Of a stretch of 61,643 bases of DNA, positions 52,520-61,643 are shown one piece after another. The stretch comes from Prorocentrum cordatum (taxonomy: Eukaryota; Sar; Dinophyceae; Prorocentrales; Prorocentraceae). The stretch is taken from positions 17,501-79,143 of the forward strand of contig CAUYUJ010003428.1 of NCBI GenBank assembly GCA_963575745.1. Reading direction: 5' to 3'. Position 1 is the stretch's first letter. Each line of letters starts with the position of its first letter. The position numbers were made by a program, and so were the translations under genes. Below the pieces are notes generated by a model. The model was not told where the DNA came from, ran no database searches, and was given only the letters and a program-made list of their open reading frames with translations.

Positions 52520-52694
52520 CAATGACAACAACAAGAAAATTCGGAGGTCCGCGCAGATTTCTCGGCTGGAAGTTGGAGCCACCTCCGTGCCGCGCGGAGT
52601 GCGCCAGGGGCGGCGCCGGAGGCGCCGCCAGGGGGCTCCAGCCCCCATCCGAGAAATCTGCGCGGACCTCCGAGTTGTTATGTTTATGCCATTG
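52520..52694. mobile_element. Foldback MITE with about 45-bp inverted arms
   Basis: CAATG..AACAAC and TCGGAGGTCCGCGCAGATTT on the left are inverted at the right end (AAATCTGCGCGGACCTCCGA..GTTGTT..CATTG). The centre is GC-rich with GGCGCCGGAGGCGCC. One end of the same family is at 5715-5865. Confidence 0.88.
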
Positions 52695-52859
52695 TATGTT
52701 CCCCTACGGCTCACCTCCTCCGCACGCCTGCCTCCCAGGTGGTGTCGTCGACCTCTCTCTCACCGTCTTGCGTCGCTCCACTGCCTGCTCCTCCCTCCTG
52801 CTCCTCCCTCGGGCTGTCGGCCTGGTCTCCGGCCTCTTCCCCTCCTCGCGTCTGTCGTT

Positions 52860-53015
52860 GCCTGTCGCTCGCTCTCCTCCTTCTCCTGCTCCTCTTTCTC
52901 CTTCTTCTCCTCCTCCTCCTCGTCCTCATCCTCATCCTCTTCCTCCTCCTCATCCTCCCCCCCCCCTCCTCCTCCTCCTCCTCCCTCCTCCTCCTCCCCC
53001 TCCTCCTCCCGCCGC
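52860..53015. repeat. CT/TCC-rich tract
   Basis: CTCCTTCTCC grading into TCC triplets. Low-complexity frames only. Confidence 0.85.
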
Positions 53016-53548
53016 ACCGACACTCGGGTCGATCCGCAATCGACCGCGCGCGCGCGCCCGAGCACCTCCGCCGTGCCCTCGCGTGCAAGAGGCTGGACGA
53101 CGCCCTCCCAAGAAGACTCCATTAGAACCCAATCATCACGTGTCGCAGGCAGAGGCGTCGTCAACGTCCCGGGGGGAGGAGTGCAACCATACGACGTCGT
53201 AGGTCACTCCACCCCTCCGATGACAAGGAACCCTCAGAGAATCGAGAATTCCACAATTGCGAAGGAGCCCGTCTTCTTTGTAAGGTTGAAGGTCTATTTG
53301 TGATTGGCACCTTTATGCCATCCTCTTGATGACCGCTTCCGTTTTTTGCTGGTCCGTCATCATATTGTACATAATCCAACGGTTCTGATAACGAAATTTA
53401 GAAATTGATCGAAAACAGTCCCCTGGAACTGTTTCAAAGAACGCGGCGTTCTCTAAAACAGTCCTCTGTGACTGCTTCAAGAACACGGATGTTGAGATAT
53501 GATAGCGATGATGGTGATGTTGTTCGCTACGAGGCCACAATTGCGGCT
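53016..53548. other. No gene; hyphenated palindrome at 53428-53462
   Basis: AT-richer spacer. ACTGTTT-CA-AAGAACGC pairs with GCGTTCT-CTA-AAACAGT in a 35-bp near-perfect hairpin. CGGAACTGTTTCAAAG-type phrases nearby suggest local duplication. Confidence 0.5.
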
Positions 53549-54556
53549 TCATTTAGGCGGCACCCAGTAGCTGTACACGCAGCCCAACGGAACGTGCCGC
53601 TGAGCCAACGCCGCAGCCGACGGAGCCGACCAACTGCCCGACGCCGTGGCCGACGGACCCGACGGAGCCCAGATATTGCCGTCGGCCGCCTGCTCGCGGT
53701 CGCCAGGCCGCGACTGCGGCGTCCTGGTCTCAGCTGCGGGCGGCGTATCAGCCGCGACTGCGGCGCCCTGATCTCGCGACCACTTGGAGCCCCATCCCGC
53801 AGCCCAGGGGTCCCAGGGACCCCAGCGCCATGTCGGATCCCATGACCCCCAGTCTTGCCAACTGCTTTTTTGGCCAGCGGCCGCGGTGCTCCTCGTGAGC
53901 CGCTGCTGCGGCATCAGTGCCACGAGCTGGAGCTTGGAGACGTACGTAGTCGCTCGTGGTCGCCCTTGCCCCCTGCTGCCGTGGCTGCGGCCCAGCCGTG
54001 GCCGCCCTTGCCCTTGCCTTGGTCGCCCTTGGGCTGGTCGCCCTTGGGCTGGTCGCCCTTGGGCTGGTTGCCTCCTCGTCCTCCTCCTCCTCGTCCTCCT
54101 CCTCCTCCTCCTCCTCGTCCACGTCCTCCTCCTCCTCCTCCTCCTCCTCGTCCTCCTCGTCCTCCTCGTCCGCCCTGGCCCCCATTCTGGCAGCCGCCCT
54201 CCGCCTCGTCGCCTTTGCCGTCGCCCTTTCTTCCTCTCTTGCTCGCGGTGCCGCTGCATGGGACTCTCCGCATGTTTCTCTGGCGACCTGCGGGGCGGGT
54301 CGTGTGTGTATGCACCAGCAAGGGAACATGCGCTCCGTTGCGTGCCTTTCCCACGTTTCGCTCTTTCTGTCGGGTTTTGAATGGGGGGTACCCACTCCTC
54401 TACTTTTGAGCCCAGCCGCGGCGACTTCGGCATATATTTGATCTGCCCCATCCTTCTACCGAGCTCCGCGACTGCGGTGGCATATGCGGCAGATGGCGTC
54501 AGAAAAGGGCGCACCTTGTCCTCCTGGGCAGAGTTCTTGGGCAAATCTGTCTCCAA
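53549..54556 (-). CDS. Candidate RGG/Trp-rich low-complexity protein
   Basis: Minus-strand reading starts METDLPKNSAQEDKVRPF at 54556, continuing FLTPSAAYATAVAELGRRMGQ. A Gly/Arg tract (GGQGGRGGRGGRGGG, about 54195-54075) and triple KGDQP repeats lie in a second frame. The carboxy end SSWQDWGSWDPTWRWGPWDP to the stop at 53549 is back in the first frame. RGG boxes bind RNA, so an RNA-binding or gag-like role is possible but unproven. The Gly tract coincides with a TCC array, and frame shifts are required, so the gene model is weak. The start lies in a duplicated 24-bp segment. Confidence 0.3.
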   Translation of the reverse strand: METDLPKNSAQEDKVRPFLTPSAAYATAVAELGRRMGQIKYMPKSPRLGSKVEEWVPPIQNPTERAKRGKGTQRSACSLAGAYTHDPPRRSPEKHAESPMQRHREQERKKGRRQRRRGGGRLPEWGPGRTRRTRRTRRRRRRRRTWTRRRRRRRTRRRRTRRQPAQGRPAQGRPAQGRPRQGQGRPRLGRSHGSRGQGRPRATTYVSKLQLVALMPQQRLTRSTAAAGQKSSWQDWGSWDPTWRWGPWDPWAAGWGSKWSRDQGAAVAADTPPAAETRTPQSRPGDREQAADGNIWAPSGPSATASGSWSAPSAAALAQRHVPLGCVYSYWVPPK

Positions 54557-54650
54557 CGAACGTCAGGAATCGAACGTCAGGAATCGAACGTCAGGAATCG
54601 AACGTCAAGGAATCGAACGTCAGGAATCGAACGTCAGGAATCGAACGTCC
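54557..54650. repeat. 14-bp tandem repeat CGAACGTCAGGAAT
   Basis: About six and a half units, one with an extra A. Bounded by direct repeats CCTGGGCA.AGTTCTTGGG (54523-54546 and 54649-54672). Confidence 0.92.
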
Positions 54651-54807
54651 TGGGCAAAGTTCTTGGGCAAATAGGCCCACTCTGGCAAATCGAGCGTCAG
54701 GCATGTGTCGGGCTGCTGCTGCGCGAGGGGCCCGCCGCTGCCGTCGCGTAAAGACGCCCACGCCTTGGGCGGCGCGGTGCTCCCCAGGGAGGCCGAAGAA
54801 AGTCATC

Positions 54808-54938
54808 GCCAGGATTGCAAAAAAAAACCCAGGATTGCAAACAAAAAAAAAACAATCTTGAACCCAGGATTGCAAAAAAACCCAGGGTTTGTTTGCAATC
54901 CAAGGTTTTTTTGCAATCCTGGGTTTTTTTGCAATCTA
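54808..54938. repeat. Palindromic CCCAGGATTGCAAAAAAA cluster
   Basis: Three units of CCAGGATTGCAA plus A-run in one orientation (54810-54883), then three inverted (GCAATCC plus T-run, to 54938). The whole folds back on itself with homopolymer runs of 7-10. Confidence 0.85.
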
Positions 54939-54944
54939 TCTGCC

Positions 54945-55840
54945 CTGGGCGCGCCGCCCGCGGTCTCCCAGGGGGCCCCCGCGGCCGCGTCCACGATCCG
55001 GCCGCGTCTGCGGCATGGTCTGACCAAGCCGAGCATGCACATGTCGAGGTCCCCCTCTTATGCACACTTGCGCGTTGTGCCGCGGAACGTGCTCCACGAA
55101 CCAATCGTAGTAGTTGTTCAGCCTGGTCGCCTCGAAAACGCCGTTGGCCGACTTTTTGTGCACGTGCACTGCCATGGCGGTGGTCTGGGAACCCAGGTGC
55201 GCGATGGAGTTGTCCAGGGATATGCGCGCGACCAGACCCCTGGAGTACCTGTTGCAGGTGTTCCCTGCTTTCGTCAGCTCTTCTTGCGTGGAAGAGCCTC
55301 GTGAAGTCGATGCACTCAATGCTACCGCAACGGCGGTCTCGAACACCAGCGGGAAGCGTTCCCTTCTCTCCGCCGCCCTTGACGCACTTGTCCTTGTAGC
55401 GCTCTCGATCTGCAAACGCGTCGCCCGCTACTGCGGCTGCGCTCTCGGCGGGGTCGCGTTGCCCAGACAGCGCGTGGAAGAGCTCGTCGTCGCACTCGCA
55501 GATGGCGATGGCGTGCGCAGGGGGGGCGTTTATCTGCGAGTGCTCGTCTCGGCGCTGCTTGCGTTTCGCCGCCCTGGCCCCGAAGTTGCACGCGCGCAGA
55601 CTTATCCCCCCCATGTCCTCTCCGGCCTTCTTTTTCCACTCCAGAAGAGCGTCTTTCATGTTTTCGGGCAGCGCGAGAGTCTTCTGGATGCGAGCCTCTT
55701 TCTCCCAGGGGCATTTCTTTTTCTGGCGTGCTGCCGCAGCTGCGGCCCCCGCGCGGGACTTCTCCCCGCCGCAATTGCGGCCCCCTGGTCTTCCCTCCTG
55801 GCTGCGACAGAGGCCGCCGAAGAGACAGCGCAAATGTCCA
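54945..55840 (-). CDS. Candidate exons of unknown minus-strand gene
   Basis: Two protein-like stretches: KKKCPWEKEARIQKTLALP to DDELFHALSGQRDPAES (about 55730-55450) and, in another frame, LVARISLDNSIAHLGSQTTA to NYYDWFVEHVPRHNAQV (about 55240-55060). Amino-acid composition and lack of repeats suggest coding, with an intron or shift between. No family is recognised. It may belong with 53549-54556 as one gene. Confidence 0.3.
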
Positions 55841-57484
55841 CGTCTTGAGTGAGACAGTCGATTCCAGATCCAGCGTCGCCGTCGCCCGCGACTTCGGCGA
55901 CGCGGACGTGCTCCTCGGTGGCCAGTTGGACTCCGGAGCCAGAAGCGTTGCTATGGGGGCGCGCGCCGGCCCCGTGGGATGGCGGGCCCAGCCGGCGGCT
56001 GCGCGGCGGCGCTGGCCGCGTTTGCCAGCAATGGCTCTTCGACCCGCAGATGACGATCGCGCGGGGCGATGATGGCGAGGGGGGGTGGACGCAGAAGCTC
56101 GTTTTGTTCGCGGGCGCAATCTTTTTTGGAGGGGGGGTCCAGCGGGGGGCCGCGCGCGGCCAGCAGGCACGCGCGCGCGGTGCGCGTCCTGCAGGTGCAC
56201 GCGGGTCGCTGGGCAGGCACGCGCGCGGGGCAGGTCCGCGCGCGCGCGTGCCCTCGCTGCGCAGGCGCTCGTCGCAGGTGCGCGCGCGGCCGAACGGGGG
56301 CGAGCGCGCGCCGCGACGCCGCGCAGGCGACCGCGATTATCTGCAAGACGGGCAGGCCCGCTGCAGTCTTGTTTATCCCTCTTCCTTTCCTGTCTCTCTC
56401 CTCTCCCCTTCTCCTTCTTCTTTCTTGTCTCTCCCTTCTCTCCCTTTCCTCCTTCTCCCTCTTGCTCCTCTCCTCTCCCGTCCTTCCTCTCGCCCCCCCT
56501 CCTCCTCGTTCTCTCCTGCTGCCCTCTGCTTCCTGCTGGGCCGTGCCCCCCGCCCCCTCTCCCCGCGCGCGCCCGCCCGCGCGCGCGCCCTGGTCGTCGC
56601 GCGCCGCGCGCGCGCGCGCCGGGCTCCGTCTCGCGTCCGTCGCGCGCAGGTTCATCTCCTTCCCGCCCCCCCTCCCTCCGCAGGTACCGCGTTCCCTCGT
56701 CTGTTTTGCCCAGCTCGAAAACTGCTTCTTCTCTGCCGCCCGGGGGCCTGCCCCCTTGGGCCCGTGCGCCTGCGCTGCGCTGCTGGCTCGCACGCGAAAG
56801 CAGCCGTGGCCGCAGCTTGTGCGCCGCGCTGCAGCTCGCCCGCGCCGTGCCACAGGTTCGCCGTGGCCTTCGCGGACGCTGCTTCGCTGCATTTCTGCGC
56901 TGTCATGTCTCGCGATTCTGGGCCCTCTGCAACGGCGGACAAGCCTGGTCAAGGCCTACAGGCGCGAACGGCGGCACTCGCGCGCAGCGCGACGGCGGTC
57001 GCGCGCTCGGCGCAGGCGCGGGGAAAACTGGCGCACCTGCTGACCAATGGGGCGGGCCCCGAGTGGCCCGCGCAAAGGGCCCGCCCCCGGACATCCCCGC
57101 GCCGCCTTTTGGACGAGTGGCGCGACGAAAGGCAGAGGTGGTCAGGGCGAACATGCGGTTCGCCCTGGACCAAGAAGCGCCCGGCCGACCTCTAAAGATT
57201 CGCCGCCAGATCATGTTTTTCGCTAAAGTGCCCATTGATAGCATTGTCCGGATAAAGATTCGCAAGCGGGCTATGTCGCCATGTGAGTGGGGGACCGCCT
57301 GGTCCTTTCGGCCTGGCCAGGAGACTCTGCGCCGCCGCGCGGGGGCGCGCGGCGCGCGCAGCGCGTGGGCGCGGAGGCGAACTAGCGCGCCGGGGCGCGC
57401 GCTCTCTCTTTCCAGCGAAAGGGGTCGCGGACTCCCTCTTCCTCGCGGTCGTCGCGCAGGCGGGCCCTAAAGGAAAGACGGGCC
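55841..57484. other. GC-rich DNA, no gene recognised
   Basis: Alternating CG tracts at 56150-56330 and 56560-56640, and a CT-rich tract at 56380-56540. A plus-strand frame from ATG 56904 to 57195 (MSRDSGPSATADKPGQG) is Ala/Arg-rich and unassigned. It may be the 5' part of the decayed DIRS-like element. Confidence 0.4.
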
Positions 57485-58290
57485 ATTCAGTGTCCAGTCA
57501 GGATCTTTCCGCCTCAAGCTTACTTTTGGCCTCTGAAGCAAGGGCTTCTTCGCCCTCCCCGCGGCCTACTACTGGCCGAGGGGGACAGACGAGACGGACC
57601 ACGCAGTGTCTCGTCTGAGCCCGATCAGCCTCAGGCCTACTACTGGCCTCTGGCGCAAAAGCTCCTTTGCCCGCGCCGCGGCCCACAATTGGCCAGTGCG
57701 CGTGACGGACCGTATAGTGTCCCGTCATGATCAATCTATTTCAAGCCTACCGCTGGCCTCCTGAGGCGCGGGCTCTCTCGCCCCTCTCGCCCTCCCCGCG
57801 GTCTACCATTGGCCAACAAGGGAACAGACGAACCACGCAGTGTCCCGTCTGCGCTTGTTCAGCCTCAAGCCTACTAATGGCTTCTGTGGCAAGGGCTCTT
57901 CCGCCCTCCCCGCGGCCCGCTATGGGCCAAAAGGGGGCTGACGGACCATGCAGTGTCTCGTCTGTACTTGACCCGCCTCAAGCCTGCTACTGGCCACTGT
58001 GGCATAAGGTCTCTCTCCTGCCCTCCCCGCGGCGTGCAACTGGCCAAGCGGGGCAGACGGGCCATGCAGCGCCCCGTCTGTGCTTGATCTGCCCCGAGCA
58101 TATTGTTGGCCTCAGTGGCAAGGACTCGTTCGCCATCGCCGCGGCCCACGACTGGCCAGCTCGGACAGTTGGGCCACGTCGTGCCCCGCCCACTGCGCCC
58201 CCGCCTCGGGCCCACGGCGGGGCTCTGTCGCATGGGCCGTTGCCGCCCCGCCGCGGCCTATCACTGGCCGGCGCCGGCAAAAGGACCTCA
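57485..58290. repeat. About 115-bp tandem repeat upstream of second gag
   Basis: Seven units, each with CCTCAAGCCTACTA.TGGCC, CAAGGGCTCTTC, CGCCCTCCCCGCGGCC, TTGGCCA and CAGTGTCCCGTCTG. Spacings are about 111-122 bp. Position relative to gag mirrors the 69-bp array of the intact element. Confidence 0.88.
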
Positions 58291-58527
58291 AAGCATCCTG
58301 TAATTAATTTGCGCGCGCAAACTTCGCCGCCCGCCGCGGCGTCGCGCGCCCCCGCCGATTCAGCCGCGCCGCAGAGAGGCGCGCCTTAGCAAAGTCGCAT
58401 TTGACACGCGCCGTTTTGTTTTGTTCTGCCGCGAGGTCCCCGGTGCGCGATCTTCTCGCCGGCGTCAGCGCGGAGTGCGTGGGGGGCGGGTCGCTCGGGG
58501 CCGCGCCGCCCGAGGGGCCTTGATGCC

Positions 58528-59655
58528 GTGGCGCAGATCTGCGACCGGCAACATATTCGGTCTGTTGAGGTCTTACCTCAGGCAAAGCTGTTGGACTTTG
58601 ACTTCGACGCGGCAATTGCGGCTGGAGAAAGGGCGCGCGTGATCAAGCGCATTGCAGAGGCGCGGAAGACGAGGTCCAGCGCCAGTGCGTCCTCCGAGGC
58701 AAGGCGTCGCGTCAGGCGCGCGCCCGCGGTGTGGCGCGCGATGCGCTAGGCCATCGCGCGGGTTAACCTGGCGGAAGCAATTGCTAAGCAGCCAGCGTTC
58801 AACGGGCTGCCGCAGTCCTTCTGGCCCAGGCGCGCCCGCCGAATCGGCGCGCCGCGCGCGCGGCCCGCGTGGTGCGTCAGCTGTAAGGTGGCTGACTGGC
58901 TCGCCTCCGAGGTGAGGAAGCTTGGAAAACGCGCGATCATACATCCCGTGGCATTCGCAGACATGAACAAATGGCTTCCAGTCTGGATGGCCCCGGGCGA
59001 CGCGCATGGCGCTGACGACCAGCCCGAGGCGTCCAAGGAGGTCAGGGACCTCGCCCGCGTTCCCGGGGCCGCTTCGACGAGCGACCCCAAGAAGGGAATG
59101 TTCTTCACGAGCTGGGCCATTGCGTGGCAGAGGCGTCGCGTCGCACCGCAATCATTAGTCGTCGCTGCGTCGTCGGGCGCTCGCAGGCACGGGGCGGCTG
59201 CTGTGGCGCTCGGCCAGCTTCCACTGCATGCTGTCCTGCAGCACCAAGAAGTAAGTATGGCGGTGGCCTGCCAGGCCCACGCTCGCCGCAAGCACGCCAG
59301 CGCGCGCGCCGCGCTCGCGCGCCCTCCTTTCAGGCGAAAAAAACGGCGCGTCAATCTCGCGTTGATTTACGACGAGGTCGCCCGCGCGAGCTGGGCAGTG
59401 AGAGCGGTCGCGGGGGGCGCAGAGTTTTTAACTTGCGCAGGGCGATCAGCAAAGTGGAGCGCACGCTGCTAAGCACCGCAGGGATATGCGACAGCGCCGA
59501 ATCCGACAAGGCGCCCAGTGGCCAGGCGGAGGCCGCCGGCAAGGCGGCCGGCACGGCCGCGCCCAGCCACAAACAAGGGCGCGGGCAAGGGCGGCTGGAA
59601 GGCTGCCCACAAGGGTAGTTCCTCGAGCGGTCACGGCGCCTGGAAGCGCCCTCTA
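58528..59655 (+). pseudogene. DIRS-like gag/ORF1, second element
   Basis: Frame 1 is open from 58528 to 59472 except one TAG at 58747. It shares ordered blocks with the gag at 38767-40320: GLPQSFWPRRAR (58807), DWLASEVRKLGKR, ADMNKWLPVWMAPGD, KKGMFFTSWAIAWQRR (59095), VLQHQEVSMAVACQAHARRK, KKRRVNLALIYDEVARASW (59340). A Gly/Lys/Gln-rich tail follows to about 59655. Here no frame change is needed between FWPRRAR and WLASEV, which helps to interpret the broken copy. The stop makes it probably inactive. Confidence 0.65.
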
Positions 59656-60249
59656 GGGACAATTGGGGGTGGAACGACAACAGCCGCAAGCCGAACGCGC
59701 CCCCGCGACCGGCGAAGAAGATCGCGCTCGGGCCCGTAGGGCCCGAGGGCCATGCGGACGCGCTCAAAACCGTTGCCCTGTTGCGCGTCGATCGGACACG
59801 CCGCGCACGCTCTGCTGTCCGATGCGCGCACGCGGCAGGATAGCACCAGCGCGAGATTCCGCGCTGCTGGCGATGGGCAAGGGGCGCGCCGAGGCATTTC
59901 TCTCACCGGCGCGCTCGCGTCTTCTACGAAACACCAATTGCTCGGCGCGACATTCTGAGCTGCAAAGCAAAGCGCTTCCCGCTCGCGCGACGCATGCCGC
60001 GCGGCGAGGTTCGGGGATCAGCGCGGCGCAGTTGCGCGCGCGGGTTACGTCGCACGTGCAAGCTTTCTTTCCCGGCGTGTTAGCATTATGCTTGTCATGC
60101 TGTCGCGGCTGCCCGCGCCGCCGCAGCCGCCGCGTCGGCGCCCGTCGCCCCCGGCGCCTCCGAAGCGTCGGCGCCGACTACCAGCGCCGCCAGCCCCGCC
60201 GGACTCGGCGGAGCTCCCGCGCCCGCATAATGGCGCGCGCGCGTTTGTC

Positions 60250-60645
60250 GGTTGGCAGGCGGCAGTGCACGGCCGTGCGATTTTGGAATCTCTCTGCAGA
60301 CCATCTCGCGCGACGTAGACGCGCCTTTGTTGGAAGCACTTGCGAAAAGGGCAAATCACGCCGACCTGGAGTGCACGCGTTTCTTCGTGGAGAAGTACTG
60401 CGCGCTGTGCCGGCTTCGCCCCGGCACGAAGACCGCGTGTCGCAATCGCAGGGGGCGCCAGCAATTGGCCCGCTGCCGGCTTCGGGCAACGGCTTGCCGC
60501 GCGAGTTTGTTGAACCGGTCGGAATCGCTGATCTCGAGAGAGGTGCCCCGCGCTGGCACGCGGGCGCGACCGCAGGTCCGCCGCGCGTAGGTGCGCTGAA
60601 GAATAACCAGCGATTGCTCGCCTCACTAAGAGACGATGAGTTCGA

Positions 60646-60685
<40 letters not shown>

Positions 60686-60686
60686 G

Positions 60687-60727
<41 letters not shown>

Positions 60728-61110
60728 CAAGCAAGCGCAGGAGGGGGCCGCGCTCGGCCGACTGACTCTCGCCTCCGCTCGTGGCTGGCGACAATGTTGA
60801 TCTATCGGAGATCATCATTGCGCAACGTGTCGGGGTCGCACAAGGTCTCAAGGCCGATGGCACCCCAAAGGTCGCGCGCGCCTTCCGCGCAGGTGTCGCG
60901 CGTCCGTAACACGCATGGGTGCGCAGGTGCGCTCCGTCGACGATTAAACCACGTGTGGCGTAAATGCTGCGACGATGCCAGCGTGCAAATTTCGCCACGA
61001 GACGATTGACGTTCTTTCTTTGCCTCGCCAAGCTCGTCGCCGAGTCGGCGAGATGCGATCGATTCTGTTTTTCCTCAAGGGCCGCTCGCGCGCGCGCGCG
61101 ACAGGTGAGT
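60250..61110 (+). pseudogene. DIRS-like RT amino-terminal remnant
   Basis: LLEALAKRANHADLECTRFF (60327) corresponds to the pre-RT block of the intact element. NNQRLLASLRDDEFEY runs directly into a TA microsatellite. Beyond it, GLKADGTPK (about 60847) and RSVDD-stop-TTCGVNAATMPACKFRHETID (60930-61010) correspond to LRLVDDMTKARINEAT..HHDAVD. The catalytic palm is absent. A stop codon sits directly after VDD. Confidence 0.55.
60646..60722. repeat. TA dinucleotide microsatellite
   Basis: About 38 TA units with ACATA and GTATGTG interruptions, in otherwise GC-rich DNA. Confidence 0.95.
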
Positions 61111-61643
61111 GATGATATTTGGCTCGTGAAATTACTCCGACGGAAGAACCCCACATAAGAATTCTCTGGGCGAATCTGGAAAAAGCCATCACCGTCGTCC
61201 TCGTGGTTGGTGAGGCGTCCTGGCTGTCTCTTCTGCGTATATTTCCTCTCGCCTTGGCGCGGGCCCCCCTTCCACTCCTTACGTTGTCCCCATCCTCGCC
61301 CCCCTGTTTGTTCCGCGCCCCGCCACCTCCTCCCCTTCCTGTTGCATGAGCGCGCATGTCGATGTTCCTCGGCGCCGTCGCCGCCACGGCCAGCACAGGC
61401 GCGTTCTCTACAGGTCACGTCGCGCAGCCGTTGGGACAACCCCGCGGGCCAGGCTGTCGGGACAACCCCGCGAGCCGTTGGCGCGCAAGACCAAGCCGTT
61501 GGGACAACCCCGCGGGCTTCGAGCGAGGCGCAGCCGCGCTCTGGCGGAAGGCAGCACGAAACCCAGCTCTGCCGCGAGCTGCTTCGCCTCCGCCCTGGAC
61601 AAAACCGCTCTCTTGTCGAACTCCAGGAGCGCCTTCCGCAGGG
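61111..61643. other. Right edge: short repeats, possible minus exon
   Basis: AGCCGTTGGGACAACCCCGCG occurs with variation near 61428, 61455 and 61494. Minus-strand frame LRKALLEFDKRAVLSRAEAK (61640-61570), running off the edge, is amphipathic and may be a host exon; unassigned. Confidence 0.35.

Noticed and set aside
59250-59333. GT-AG intron (GTAAGTAT to CTTTCAG) in the second gag
   Set aside because: Reading through it keeps frame and aligns with the corresponding part of the first gag, so it is more likely coding.

Overview
The window is nuclear DNA of a dinoflagellate. The strongest evidence is a full-length 22-nt match to the dinoflagellate trans-spliced leader (positions 50501-50522, minus strand). 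Supporting features are very GC-rich accessory DNA, huge trinucleotide arrays, tyrosine-recombinase retrotransposons and LINE-like reverse transcriptases of the dinoflagellate type. Genus cannot be decided from the sequence. There is one scaffold gap of exactly 100 N (16475-16574). No rRNA, tRNA or CRISPR array was recognised.

Layout. 1-29.8 kb is a repeat landscape with almost no recognisable genes: GGA/TCC, GAT and AGT microsatellites (one AGT array is about 2 kb), GC-rich minisatellites, four long dispersed-repeat copies, and several families of small inverted-repeat (MITE-like) elements. One of these (2887-3073) has an 8-bp target duplication, and an empty site is visible in a paralogous repeat nearby. 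One candidate host gene (12861-14030) appears to be split by a 483-bp MITE-derived intron with AG|G at both junctions.

30.0-32.0 kb is a decayed plus-strand LINE with RT carboxy-terminal region and RNase H. 32.6-50.5 kb is a second LINE on the minus strand. Read 5' to 3' it carries a spliced-leader relic, an ORF1 of 506 codons, RNase H, an AP-type endonuclease, reverse transcriptase, a C2H2-like zinc finger and a C5-cytosine-methyltransferase-like domain. It is interrupted between endonuclease and RT by an 8.67-kb plus-strand DIRS/PAT-like retrotransposon (37126-45797) with the A1-ORFs-B1-A2-B2 split direct repeats of that group. This carries gag-like, RT, RNase H and tyrosine-recombinase domains. 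A1/A2 differ by about three substitutions and B1/B2 only by a G-run length, so this insertion is young. The LINE lies between two TCC arrays.

50.5-56 kb holds inverted TCC/GGA arrays, a strong foldback MITE and a minus-strand candidate gene with an RGG/tryptophan-rich product. 57.5-61.1 kb is a second, decayed DIRS-like element: tandem array, gag with one stop, and RT cut by a TA microsatellite.

The elements show three tiers of nesting: microsatellite, then LINE, then DIRS. Several reading-frame breaks fall in homopolymers, so some may be assembly errors rather than decay. Domain assignments come from motif recognition by eye; no search was run.
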